DNA of 64,000 bases from Lachnospiraceae bacterium (GTDB lineage Bacteria; Bacillota; Clostridia; Lachnospirales; Lachnospiraceae), in the NCBI GenBank assembly GCA_017935565.1, contig JAGBHK010000022.1, forward strand, positions 62,001 through 126,000, in the 5' to 3' direction. Below, piece by piece: positions 27,301 to 34,998 of this stretch. The notes under the pieces were generated by a model that had not been told where the DNA came from, made no database searches, and was given only the letters and a program-made list of their open reading frames with translations. Position numbers and translations under genes: made by a program. Every line of letters begins with the position of its first letter. Within the stretch, counting starts at the first letter, position 1.

Positions 27301-28701
27301 AGGGGCGAAGTTCTTACTGGGTATAAGATGGGACAGTTTGTATACGAAGAACAGCCTTTAAAGGGAGCTAAATTTAATATTTATGCAGCAGAGGATATTT
27401 ATACGCCTGACGGTCAGAAAAGCGAAAATGGAGAGCGAATTACGCTTTATCAAGCAGGAGATTTGATTGATACTGTTGTTACCGATGATAATGGAAAAGC
27501 TGAAGTATCTAATTTACCGTTGGGTGCATACAGAGTTGTAGAGGTTGAGGCACCACATGGCTTTGTGTGTGGAAAAGATGAAAAAAGGGTTACTTTAGAG
27601 TATGCGAATCAGGAAACAGCAGTTGTGATGGAAACTGTAACATTTGTAAATGACAGACAGAAGCTCGATATATCTGTAATTAAGAAGGATGCTGAAACAG
27701 GAGATACAATTTCAGGGGCAGTATTTGGATTATATGCAAAAGAAGATATTAAGAACATAAATGGAGAGGTTATCATTGAAGCAGGCTCGCTTGTGGAAAT
27801 GGTTACATCTGATGAAGCAGGTTTGATTCAGTTTACAAGGGATTATCCGTTTGCAAAATATTATGTGAAGGAGCTTAAAGCATCTAAAGGGTATGTATCA
27901 AGTAATGATATTATAGAGTATGATGCTGAATATCAGGGACAGGATGTGGAAGTTGTCACATATAGAAGTGAATTTAGCAATCATCCTGTCAGAGTAGAGA
28001 TTTCAAAGACAGATATTACAGGTCAACATGAACTTGAAGGTGCAAAATTATCAATTATTGATGAGAATGGTAATGTTATACATAGTTGGGTATCGGATGG
28101 TTCTGTACATTTAATTGAGAGATTACCTGTAGGTAAATATATTTTAAAGGAAGAATGCGCTCCTTACGGATATTCATTGGCAGAAGATGTAGCATTTGAG
28201 GTGTATGAAACTTTGGAAATTCAGAAAGTAGATATGAAGGATGATTTCATAAAAGGTCAGATTGTAATAAGAAAGACTGATGAAGATACAGGAAAACCTA
28301 TATCCGGTGTGGAATTTGAGATACTAGACCAGGAGGGAAATGTAATTGAGAAACTTGTCACGAATGAGGATGGTGTTGGTACTTCTTCTTTATTTGATAT
28401 TACTTTTATTGATAAGGATATCTTTGTAAAAGATAATACATTTTATGTGAAAGAGGTGAAAACTGCTAATAATTATGTGTTGGATGATACTGTAAGAGAA
28501 GTAATACTAGATTTTGAAAATGCAATAGATGGAGTTGTGGTATATACTCTTGATATTACAAACAAATATGTTGAACCAGAAACTCCTAATACAGGTGATA
28601 CATTTAATATTTTGCCAGTAGCATTACTGATGGGTTCTGCGACTGTCGTTGGAGTGACAGCAGTAAAAGGCAGACGAAAAGAAAATGAGAGAACAGAATA
28701 A
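24337..28701 (+). CDS. Sortase-anchored thioester/SpaA-repeat surface protein
   Basis: A 1454-aa adhesin-like protein. A signal peptide ends near PVVAAS. The N-terminal part looks like a thioester domain: Cys75 in VSYCLNY and Gln in ATQAMVW are the usual cross-linked pair. About ten SpaA/CNA-B domains follow, each opening with a strand such as LDISVIKKDAETGDTISGAV and ending with a YYVKE-type segment; these normally carry Lys-Asn isopeptide bonds. The C-terminus has the sortase signal ETPNTGD, a hydrophobic helix and KGRRK. GTG 24337 was chosen for the GGAGG upstream. Such proteins are common beside Tn1549-like transfer genes and probably aid mating contact. Confidence 0.9.
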   Translation: MKQKLKRFIAVIMAMVTAIMTVVSGSIPVVAASPQANLKIWPASPNRTGKIEEFEPGYDHGIMYYHMIDNEVSYCLNYTLEATNGSLLTSSYDMMSEFTTEQERLLHYCLYYGHSNTVMAEPTEVQKDERSATQAMVWIIEAGIFGTEKADSAARKICNAGYDPEYAYSYYEKLKENITNAYYMKRPSFTAANILNASTYELKWNESNQRFENTFTDTNGILSAYDLTLNGYSVSRNGNKITIYTDSVKTTSTLATLKNNTNAVEIAGSCIYWVTGNPEDQEMISTKPAADPVTAYFRLKTESLGYGAVTKTDESTGKKLAGAVFGIYKDSGCTSLVETMITDSNGYAKSGYLTSGTYYVKEISAPEGYVVSNKVHTLTVRAGQTTNINATNSEQLGNITIYKEGEVLTGWDGSNFIYENDFLSGVTFKVTAGSDIYKADGTKVYDKGAVVEENLVTGSDGKAILTDLHLGTYVISETSSIDGYTINTTPQTVELTYGNQSEEVQYEAVNVINTRQKAEVKVYKVDSETKNSLVGGEYTLYAADDIQNHVGEVIVSKHTALQTVSTGENGMVCYTVDLPIANSYYIMETKAPEGYIRDTEAVYRFMFEYMAETEEKAVFSHAFSNDRTTAKIRIHKLDRELNEPVSQGNATLEGAVYGIYARDNIIHPDGVTGIVFSADELVATVITNDKGEASADNLYLGNYYIKEIQPSMGYLLDETEYDVVCGYEGDMVVEVSRSRNVYETVMKQSFQLIKIADNGIDTEATLLEAAGFKAYLKSSLSVNKEGSYDFDNANPIVIGENGETELFTDEKGHLTTIPIPYGDYVVVESTTPHNMVTIRPFEVSIAENSNEPQTWRVFVDREFTAKLRIVKKDADTGNVVLVPNAEFKIYNVDTKEYVEMITTYPSKEVHTSFFTDEDGDLILPDVLSVGTYRIEEVSAPYGYLLNENFVTVKIDSDTFHKVDYDINEAIITVMYEDTAVVGKLAVEKRGEVLTGYKMGQFVYEEQPLKGAKFNIYAAEDIYTPDGQKSENGERITLYQAGDLIDTVVTDDNGKAEVSNLPLGAYRVVEVEAPHGFVCGKDEKRVTLEYANQETAVVMETVTFVNDRQKLDISVIKKDAETGDTISGAVFGLYAKEDIKNINGEVIIEAGSLVEMVTSDEAGLIQFTRDYPFAKYYVKELKASKGYVSSNDIIEYDAEYQGQDVEVVTYRSEFSNHPVRVEISKTDITGQHELEGAKLSIIDENGNVIHSWVSDGSVHLIERLPVGKYILKEECAPYGYSLAEDVAFEVYETLEIQKVDMKDDFIKGQIVIRKTDEDTGKPISGVEFEILDQEGNVIEKLVTNEDGVGTSSLFDITFIDKDIFVKDNTFYVKEVKTANNYVLDDTVREVILDFENAIDGVVVYTLDITNKYVEPETPNTGDTFNILPVALLMGSATVVGVTAVKGRRKENERTE

Positions 28702-28710
28702 AACTAAGCA

Positions 28711-28746
28711 TGAGGTATAAGCCGGTGAGTTTATACCTCATTTTTT
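28711..28746 (+). terminator. Rho-independent terminator
   Basis: TGAGGTATAA and TTATACCTCA flank a short loop and are followed by six T. Located between the surface protein and the DUF5688 gene. Confidence 0.85.
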
Positions 28747-28762
28747 AAGGAGGAATTGTTAT

Positions 28763-29755
28763 ATGATGACATATGAAGTTTTTAAAGATGTGGTTAAAGA
28801 AAGATTTATGGAATATATGCCGGAGAAGTACCACGGCATGGAAATTAATACACAGGAAGTAAATAAAGTAAACGTTACACTTGACGGATTAACACTACTT
28901 GTGGGAGAAAGAGGAGTTTCACCTACAATATACATAAATCATATGTATGAAAAGTATTTGGAGACAGAAGATTTACAAGGGACATTGCAGGATGCTGCAG
29001 TACAAATGGATAAAGCAATGAAGAATGCTCCTGAATTCGATAAAATTGACTTATCAGCAGCAAAGGACAATATTGTATTTCAACTGATTAATACAGAGCA
29101 AAATAAAGAAATGCTTGAAAATATGCCGAATAGACCATTTCAAGATTTATCAATCATTTATCGTTGGGTTGTATTTGATGATGAAAAAGGCATTCAAAGC
29201 ACGATTATTAAAAATAATTTGGCAGAGCATTTAGGCATGGATGAGGAACAGTTGTTTAAGGCTGCAGTGGAGAATACAAGAAGAATATTCAAGCCAACTG
29301 TAAAACGTATGGATGATGTAATCAAAGATATATTTATTAAGGATGGAATGCCACCTGAAATTGCTGAACTTTTAAAACAGGAGATTCCTGAGCAAGAAAT
29401 GTTATGGGTTATTAGCAATGAAAAGGGAGTTAATGGAGCAATCACAATGTTATATGAAGATGTTTTACAGGATGTGGCTAAGCAATTAGATAGTGATTTG
29501 TATATATTGCCTGCTTCTGTGCATGAAACGATTGCTGTAAGTGCAGATAATCATGATCCATATGAATTGGCACAAATGGTAGAAGAAATAAATATGAATG
29601 AGGTTTCATTAGATGAAAGACTTTCGAATCAGGTATACCATTACGATAAGGATTTGAGAAAACTTACAATGGCAACGGACACTCCGAACAAGAGACTAGA
29701 TGGTATTGTTGCTGAACCACAGCTAGTATATGATGCAGGTGGCAGAGGCAGATAA
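28763..29755 (+). CDS. DUF5688-family mobile element protein
   Basis: A 330-aa soluble protein with the DUF5688 opening (TYEVFKDVVKERFMEYMP, then NKVNVTLDGLTLL). The region about 110-260 includes LSIIYRWVVFDDEKGIQ, ENTRRIFKP and ISNEKGVNGAITMLYED. The family is widespread in Lachnospiraceae and Ruminococcaceae conjugative elements; its function is unknown. AAGGAGG precedes the ATG. It begins the accessory replication/maintenance block. Confidence 0.82.
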   Translation: MMTYEVFKDVVKERFMEYMPEKYHGMEINTQEVNKVNVTLDGLTLLVGERGVSPTIYINHMYEKYLETEDLQGTLQDAAVQMDKAMKNAPEFDKIDLSAAKDNIVFQLINTEQNKEMLENMPNRPFQDLSIIYRWVVFDDEKGIQSTIIKNNLAEHLGMDEEQLFKAAVENTRRIFKPTVKRMDDVIKDIFIKDGMPPEIAELLKQEIPEQEMLWVISNEKGVNGAITMLYEDVLQDVAKQLDSDLYILPASVHETIAVSADNHDPYELAQMVEEINMNEVSLDERLSNQVYHYDKDLRKLTMATDTPNKRLDGIVAEPQLVYDAGGRGR

Positions 29756-29764
29756 GGAGGAAGC

Positions 29765-29896
29765 ATGGAGCCAAAGGAAATGACAATGGATGAATTGATT
29801 GCTTTTGTAAATGGTTTGGATGATGATAAAAAGATAATAATCCGAGTACAGTTTGGGGAGGCTGGTGAGTTGGATGAAAAAGAAAAATCTGTATGA
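29765..29896 (+). CDS. Small 43-aa protein
   Basis: AAGGAGGAAGC immediately precedes ATG 29765. The frame encodes MEPKEMTMDELIAFVNGLDD and ends EKEKSV, overlapping the RadC-like start by 23 bp. The ribosome site and overlap suggest a real, translationally coupled acidic peptide. No family recognised. Confidence 0.55.
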   Translation: MEPKEMTMDELIAFVNGLDDDKKIIIRVQFGEAGELDEKEKSV

Positions 29897-30413
29897 GTTG
29901 GAGGTTGTGTCAATAAGACTTGTTAAAGATGCTCCGATTATCAGTGATAAGCCTATTACAATGCCTGAAGATGCAGTAGAATTATTAGGTGAGTATTTAT
30001 GTCAAATGGATAGAGAGATGATGTGTGTTATTAATTTAAAGGCTGATGGAACTCCTATAAACTGCAACATAGCAAGTATTGGAGCAGTAGATTCAAGTAT
30101 AGCGCATCCAAGAGAACTGTTTAAATCAAGTATATTATCAAACGCTTCAAAAATGATATTAGTTCATAATCATCCGTCATCAAGTATAAAGCCTAGTGAG
30201 ATGGATACGATGCTGACTGATAGAATGGTGAATTTAGGGTCAATGATGGGGATACCTATTATAGACCATATAATAGTAGGTGGTGATAATTCACAGTTTT
30301 TTAGTTTTAAGGCAGGAGGTATTATGCCTTTTCCGAAAAATGTTCTAAGGACTGATTATAAGAAGGTAGAATTTCAAACTGCAACAGTTGCAGAAAAGGG
30401 GAGAGCAAGATGA
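29874..30413 (+). CDS. RadC-like JAB/MPN-domain protein
   Basis: About 179 aa. The JAB1/MPN metalloprotease-type motif is intact: ILVHNHPSSSIKPSEMDTMLTDRM, with the two His, Ser and Asp ligands, then IPIIDHIIVGG. It lacks the N-terminal helix-hairpin-helix of chromosomal RadC, as is usual for the plasmid and phage versions. GGGGAGG lies about 11 bp before ATG 29874. It overlaps the next gene by 4 bp. The role in mobile elements is unresolved. Confidence 0.85.
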   Translation: MKKKNLYELEVVSIRLVKDAPIISDKPITMPEDAVELLGEYLCQMDREMMCVINLKADGTPINCNIASIGAVDSSIAHPRELFKSSILSNASKMILVHNHPSSSIKPSEMDTMLTDRMVNLGSMMGIPIIDHIIVGGDNSQFFSFKAGGIMPFPKNVLRTDYKKVEFQTATVAEKGRAR

Positions 30414-31384
30414 CAGACAAAAGTAGTTTTACAAGTGAAGAGCTTGCCATAGCAAAGCAAGTAGATCTTACCGCTGTAGCTTCAGCACTTGGATATACCG
30501 TTCGGAAAATAGGAAACTATCACACATTAAAAGAAATGGATTCGATACGGATATATAATAGAAGTCATTGGTTCAGATGGTCGAGACAGTATGAAAAAGG
30601 GGAAAATGGAGGTTCACAGATAGATTTTTTACGAATCTTTGGTGGTATGAGTGTTAAAGAAGCAGTATTTTGGTTGTTGGATTTTGCAGGATATTCAAAA
30701 TATGAGGCGAAAGAAAGTAAATTAAACAATCAGGTGGAGTACATAAAAGAGAAAAAGTCAGAATTTGTGTTACCGCCACAAAATTACACGAATCACTATC
30801 TGTATGACTATCTTTGTAATGGCAGAGGGATAAAAAGAAAAGTTGTGGACTATTTCGTTCATCATGGACTTATATATGAAAGTCGTAATTACCATAACAT
30901 TGTATTTAAAGGTAATGACAAGGATGGAATAACACGATTTGCAAGCATGCGAGGGGTATTTGATGGAAACGGCAAAGCTTTTAAATGTGATGTAAAGGGG
31001 AATGATAAAAGGTACGGATTTAACATATTCAACGAAAATAGTGATAAAATTGTTGTATTTGAAGCTGCTATTGATATGATGAGTTATATGGATATATACG
31101 ATGATTTTAGCACTAATATGATTGCACTTGGTATGGTAAGCGATGAGCCACTGGTTACATTTCTTAATGAACATCCACACATTACTGATATTATATTTTG
31201 TCTTGATAATGATGAGCCAGGAAGAAAGGCAACAAAAAGTCTTATGAGCAAATATTATGAATTGGGGTATGAGGTAGAGGATAAGCCTGTTCCGAATGGA
31301 TATAAGGACTATAATGAATGGTTGCAGGCAAAAGTTATGACTACAGAAAATATGATGGTAAAAAAGTCACTCAAATCAAGATAG
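30410..31384 (+). CDS. DUF3991/toprim primase-like protein
   Basis: A 324-aa protein. The N-terminal part (VDLTAVASALGYTVRKIGNYHTLKEMDSIRI, then GSQIDFLRIFGGMSVKEAV) resembles the DUF3991 and DnaG-like N-terminal region. The C-terminal part is a toprim fold: VVFEAAIDMMSYM with the catalytic Glu, and IIFCLDNDEPGRKA with the DxD. It probably acts in element DNA priming or replication. Its ATG overlaps the RadC stop. The first copy of the 118-bp repeat array lies inside its last codons. Confidence 0.85.
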   Translation: MTDKSSFTSEELAIAKQVDLTAVASALGYTVRKIGNYHTLKEMDSIRIYNRSHWFRWSRQYEKGENGGSQIDFLRIFGGMSVKEAVFWLLDFAGYSKYEAKESKLNNQVEYIKEKKSEFVLPPQNYTNHYLYDYLCNGRGIKRKVVDYFVHHGLIYESRNYHNIVFKGNDKDGITRFASMRGVFDGNGKAFKCDVKGNDKRYGFNIFNENSDKIVVFEAAIDMMSYMDIYDDFSTNMIALGMVSDEPLVTFLNEHPHITDIIFCLDNDEPGRKATKSLMSKYYELGYEVEDKPVPNGYKDYNEWLQAKVMTTENMMVKKSLKSR

Positions 31385-31555
31385 TGAGTGAATAATTATC
31401 ACTCAAAAGGAGAATATGATAGCAAAATAGTCACTCACAGAGTTTTTATTTATGAAAGTGATAAAAAAGATGATAGTAAAAAGTTCACTCAAAATCGACA
31501 AGTGAGTGTGTTTTTGTCACTCATATAATAAAAATGATAGTAAAAATATCACTCA
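31352..31555. repeat. Duplicated iteron-like array
   Basis: TCACTCA occurs at 31367, 31399, 31431, 31485, 31517 and 31549, that is two groups of three at 32-bp intervals. TGAGTG occurs at 31385 and 31503. The two groups (31352-31437 and 31470-31555) align without gaps at an offset of 118 bp, and each starts and ends with an ATGATAGTAAAA-like block. This is a tandem duplication of a spaced binding-site cluster, next to oriT and after a primase-like gene. Confidence 0.88.
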
Positions 31556-31589
31556 CTATATGTGTAAAAGGGGTTTTAGGGGATTTCAC

Positions 31590-31655
31590 CTAACAAGATG
31601 CATAAGATAAGCGAAGCGACGTCGCTTATGCGTATCTTGCAGTTTAGGGAAGGAG
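31590..31655. other. oriT: Candidate oriT
   Basis: CAAGATGCATAAG (31594-31606) is matched by CTTATGCGTATCTTG (31625-31639) as an inverted repeat with a 2-base bulge. The perfect palindrome AGCGACGTCGCT lies inside at 31615-31626. It sits 75 bp before mobC and the relaxase gene, where MOBP elements keep their nic-proximal hairpin. The nic position is not established. Confidence 0.6.
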
Positions 31656-31713
31656 GGCTATAAGCAATATTTGAGGAAATGTGTGGGAGCAGACTATTTT
31701 AAGGAGGTGCAGG

Positions 31714-32048
31714 GTGACAAATAATAAAACTTATACATACAGAAAGACTGTGCGTATAACACCTGATGAAGAAAAAGTTTGAGGGAGAGATGCGCTGAAT
31801 TTAATATGAAGGAAGCAGAGTACTTTAGGTTTCTGTTAAGTCAAAAGCCGATGGATTACCCAGAGATAAGGAAGCTACTGACAGAGCTTATCAATCAGGT
31901 TAATTACATAGGAAGAAACATTAATCAGATAGTTTATAATAATAATTCGGGCTTATATTATGAACGTGATAAGGTTCAGCTGGTAGCCTATATGAGAAAA
32001 CTCAATGATATGGTAAATGAGGCGGTGAAAAAGATTGGCAATCAGTAA
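31714..32048 (+). pseudogene. mobC: MobC-like relaxosome protein, frameshifted
   Basis: GTG 31714 follows AAGGAGGT and starts VTNNKTYTYRKTVRITPDEE, the ribbon-helix-helix start of MobC proteins, then hits TGA at 31780. A frame shifted by one base continues LRERCAEFNMKEAEYFRFLL and on to RNINQIVYN, normal for the family. A single missing base near 31776-31780 explains the break. MobC binds oriT and helps the relaxase nick. The relaxase gene overlaps its end. Either the element lost full mobilisation or this is a sequence error. Confidence 0.8.
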
Positions 32049-33465
32049 AATAATGCATATGAAGGACAGTGGAAGCAATTATCACGGAATGCATTTGAAA
32101 CGTTCCATTGATTACATAACAGTAGCGGAGAAAACGCAGGATGGAAGGCTTATAGGTAGTGTAAATTGTATTGCTAACAAGGCATATGAGCAGATGAGAG
32201 AGACTAAACTTCGATTTAATAAGAATAATCAGAGGCAGGGCTATCATATTGTTCTTTCATTTAAAGAGGGGGAAGTGGATGCTGATACAGTATTTGAAAT
32301 AACTGAAAAGTTTGTTGCTGAGTTTATAGGTGAGAGATATGAAGCAGTATTTGCGGTGCATGACAACACGGAACATATACATAGTCATATTGTATATAAT
32401 AGTGTCAGTTTTCTTGATGGTAGGAAATATCATTATGCAAAAGGAGATTGGGAGAAGGAAATACAGCCTATAACCAACAGATTATGTAAAGAATATGGTC
32501 TGTCAGTTATTGAACTGGATGGGGAAAGAGCTAATTCTGAAGAAAAGGCATGGAGAGTATCTGAAAATAAAAGGTTTATATGGGGAAATATGATAAAAAG
32601 GGATATTGATGCTTGTATCATAATGTCTGCCACATATGAGAGTTTTATAAAAATGCTTGAAACTAAAGGGTATGAAGTCAAGCAGGGAAAATATCTTGCC
32701 GTTAAACCTCCGGGGATGAATAGATTCAGAAGATGCAAGACATTGGGGGATGATTATCGTGAAGAAATGATAAGGGAGCGAATTGTAACTGAGAGTCTTA
32801 ATGACTATAAAAAAGAAAAACATTTAAGTCCTAAAATAGTTAAATGTAGTATAAAAAGATACAGAAGGGCAAAACTGTCAGGTTTACAGAAGAAATATTT
32901 TGCAAAGCTTTATCGTACAGGAAGACTTAAGAAGCGGGCATATAGTCAGGCGTGGAAATATAAGAGTGACATAGAGCATATGAATAAGTTGCAACAACAA
33001 TATTTGTTTCTTGCTAGGCATAACATTCGTTCAATGTCTGAACTTATAGTGGTTATCAATAGTCTTACGAATAAAAAGGATGAAGTGAATAAGGAAAAAA
33101 GTAAAATATATAAGGCAAGGGCAAAATGTAAGTCTCTTTTTGATATTGTGGACAGAATGGACGAGCTCGTGTGTGCAAAAGAGGCATTTATAGGAGGAGA
33201 TGAAAATTTTCAAGTTGAATATAATCAGTGGCAGGAACTGGAAGAACAATTGCAATCGCAGGGGTATACTTATGATGAGGTAAAAAGGCTAAAGGAACAT
33301 TATAAAAATGAAATAGCGAAAGTAAGTGGTAAAGCAGCGGTGATAAAAAAGGAAATGTGGAATGCAGACAGCATATTAAAAGATATCACAGATACAAAAA
33401 GAGAAATGCTTACCAAAAAAGAAATTAATGATAATAAGGACATTAGAGTGCAGCCAAAAAGATAG
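32035..33465 (+). CDS. mobA: MOBP-type relaxase
   Basis: A 476-aa relaxase of the VirD2/MobA type. The histidine metal triad lies in HDNTEHIHSHIVYNSV (H109, H114, H116, H118), preceded by FNKNNQRQGYHIVLSF. The catalytic tyrosine is likely Y16 or Y27 in the N-terminal region (NYHGMHLKRSIDYI). The C-terminal 200 residues are basic and coiled-coil. TTG 32035 was chosen because it gives MAISKI, a family-typical start, and overlaps mobC. It nicks oriT and leads the strand through the mating pore. Confidence 0.9.
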   Translation: MAISKIMHMKDSGSNYHGMHLKRSIDYITVAEKTQDGRLIGSVNCIANKAYEQMRETKLRFNKNNQRQGYHIVLSFKEGEVDADTVFEITEKFVAEFIGERYEAVFAVHDNTEHIHSHIVYNSVSFLDGRKYHYAKGDWEKEIQPITNRLCKEYGLSVIELDGERANSEEKAWRVSENKRFIWGNMIKRDIDACIIMSATYESFIKMLETKGYEVKQGKYLAVKPPGMNRFRRCKTLGDDYREEMIRERIVTESLNDYKKEKHLSPKIVKCSIKRYRRAKLSGLQKKYFAKLYRTGRLKKRAYSQAWKYKSDIEHMNKLQQQYLFLARHNIRSMSELIVVINSLTNKKDEVNKEKSKIYKARAKCKSLFDIVDRMDELVCAKEAFIGGDENFQVEYNQWQELEEQLQSQGYTYDEVKRLKEHYKNEIAKVSGKAAVIKKEMWNADSILKDITDTKREMLTKKEINDNKDIRVQPKR

Positions 33466-33478
33466 GCTGTATTTTTTT
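33449..33478 (+). terminator. Rho-independent terminator
   Basis: CAGCC and GGCTG stem at 33451-33469 followed by seven T, at the relaxase stop codon. Confidence 0.65.
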
Positions 33479-33501
33479 GTCCCATTTTTAGGAGGATTTA
33501 T

Positions 33502-34578
33502 ATGGAACTAGAGAGAACAAAACAGCAAAGAATGGATTTGCAGAGATTAATTGACAGAAGTATTGCTCATGCCCAAAACAGGGGCATTACAAGCGATGAG
33601 GCTATAAAGCTAATTAAGGATGATATTGAGTATGGTCTTACTGAGGAACAGATAGTTCTTTATGAAAAGAAGTTTCCAAAGGAGCCGGATAAGATGGCTG
33701 TATTTTCAAAATGTTTAAGAGCTGGATATTCAGAGGAGGCTATAGAGGTCATCACAGATACCAGACTTAATGCACACCAAATGGAAGTGGCATATGACTT
33801 TTATGAAAGAAGAGTATCACTCGATGCTATAAGAGATATTGTTTTTAAAAATATGCCTGCAAAACGTATGAGGGAGCTGTTAAAAGAAATGCTCATGGAG
33901 ATTGAAGCAAAGAATGAAGATATGGAAGTGGCGCCAGAGTATGTGAAGGAACTGTTTAAGGAAATGAAGGAAAGTCTTATGGCGCTTAAGGCTGATAATA
34001 ATAAGTATGAAGCATTAAGTAAGAAACTGGATGAGATAGTGGTTTATAAGAAAGAGTTGCAGATACAGAATAATCTTATAAACCAAATGAAGAAAGAAAT
34101 TATGGAAAAAGACAGTGTAATAGCAGGAAAAGATGCAGAGATAAAAAAGCTTAAAGGAGAAGTATCGGATGTGAATGTTTCAACAAAGGAAACGGATGTG
34201 GATGTTAAAGCTACGGATAAGAAGGAGGAGGCAGTGATTATGGATAACAGAATACCTGTTTATTATCAGATGCAAGTAGTAGACAGGGGAATAATAACTG
34301 ATAGGATGCTGATTGACCGTTCAGAGCGAAAAATCAGTGGTTTTAATGCAATTATAAGCAGATTATGTTCAAAAAGGAAATCAAGACAGGACATTGTAAG
34401 ACTGGTAGCTAGTGGTGATTTGAATGCTGAACAGCTTGAGCAAATATATGTGGGCATGGAGAGTGGTCTTACAGAGGAACAACTTGAGCAGCTTATAAAC
34501 AATAATCTTACGCCGGATAGAATGGCAAAAATCATTCTTATAGCAAAGAGTGATAATCAGCGAAGACAGATGAATTAG
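33502..34578 (+). CDS. Helical repeat/coiled-coil element protein
   Basis: A 358-aa soluble protein. Short helical repeats of the form SDEAIKLIKDDIEYGLTEEQIVLYEKKF recur at the N-terminus and again at the C-terminus (LTEEQLEQLINNNLTPDRM). A long coiled coil lies between about residues 150 and 215. The family is not named, but such proteins occur between the relaxase and pcfB genes of Tn1549-like elements. AGGAGG precedes the ATG by about 8 bp. Confidence 0.65.
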   Translation: MELERTKQQRMDLQRLIDRSIAHAQNRGITSDEAIKLIKDDIEYGLTEEQIVLYEKKFPKEPDKMAVFSKCLRAGYSEEAIEVITDTRLNAHQMEVAYDFYERRVSLDAIRDIVFKNMPAKRMRELLKEMLMEIEAKNEDMEVAPEYVKELFKEMKESLMALKADNNKYEALSKKLDEIVVYKKELQIQNNLINQMKKEIMEKDSVIAGKDAEIKKLKGEVSDVNVSTKETDVDVKATDKKEEAVIMDNRIPVYYQMQVVDRGIITDRMLIDRSERKISGFNAIISRLCSKRKSRQDIVRLVASGDLNAEQLEQIYVGMESGLTEEQLEQLINNNLTPDRMAKIILIAKSDNQRRQMN

Positions 34579-34588
34579 GAGGAAATGT

Positions 34589-34984
34589 ATGAGTTTAATT
34601 ACAATTAAGGAAACTATTGAAAAGATTGAGGCAAAGAATAAATCAATGCCTGTAGAGGACAAGCAGTATGTGGTCCAATTTGCATTTAAAACAAATGATA
34701 AGGAACTGACAGAAAGCCTGCTTGACGAATTATCAAAGGAAGAATCTGACAGGGAGGCAGTTAAAGCTAAATATGATGCAATTATTGATTTAAAACCAAA
34801 GTGGCTTGAGCATATTGAAAATCTGCTCGTAGCCATAGAAATGTACCGTCTTGAGGAGAAAAAGGCATCACAGAGACTTGTAGAATTACTTAAGGCTCAC
34901 AATATAGATGTATCCATTGAAGAACTTCGATGTGAGGACACAAGTATCATTAAAGAGAGAGTGGTTAAGAGTATGTCTTTATAG
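34589..34984 (+). CDS. Helical protein of unknown function
   Basis: A 131-aa mostly helical acidic protein (KETIEKIEAKNKSMPVEDK at the start, then ELTESLLDELSKEESDREAVKAK). It starts 10 bp after the previous stop behind AGGAGG and is 14 bp from the next gene, so it belongs to the transfer operon. Not recognised. Confidence 0.6.
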   Translation: MSLITIKETIEKIEAKNKSMPVEDKQYVVQFAFKTNDKELTESLLDELSKEESDREAVKAKYDAIIDLKPKWLEHIENLLVAIEMYRLEEKKASQRLVELLKAHNIDVSIEELRCEDTSIIKERVVKSMSL

Positions 34985-34998
34985 AAGGGAGTGGTTGT

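Noticed and set aside
31352-31555. CRISPR-like spacing of short repeats
   Set aside because: The repeated box is only 7 bp within a diverged block, spacers themselves align between the two halves, and no cas genes are near. It is a duplicated binding-site array.
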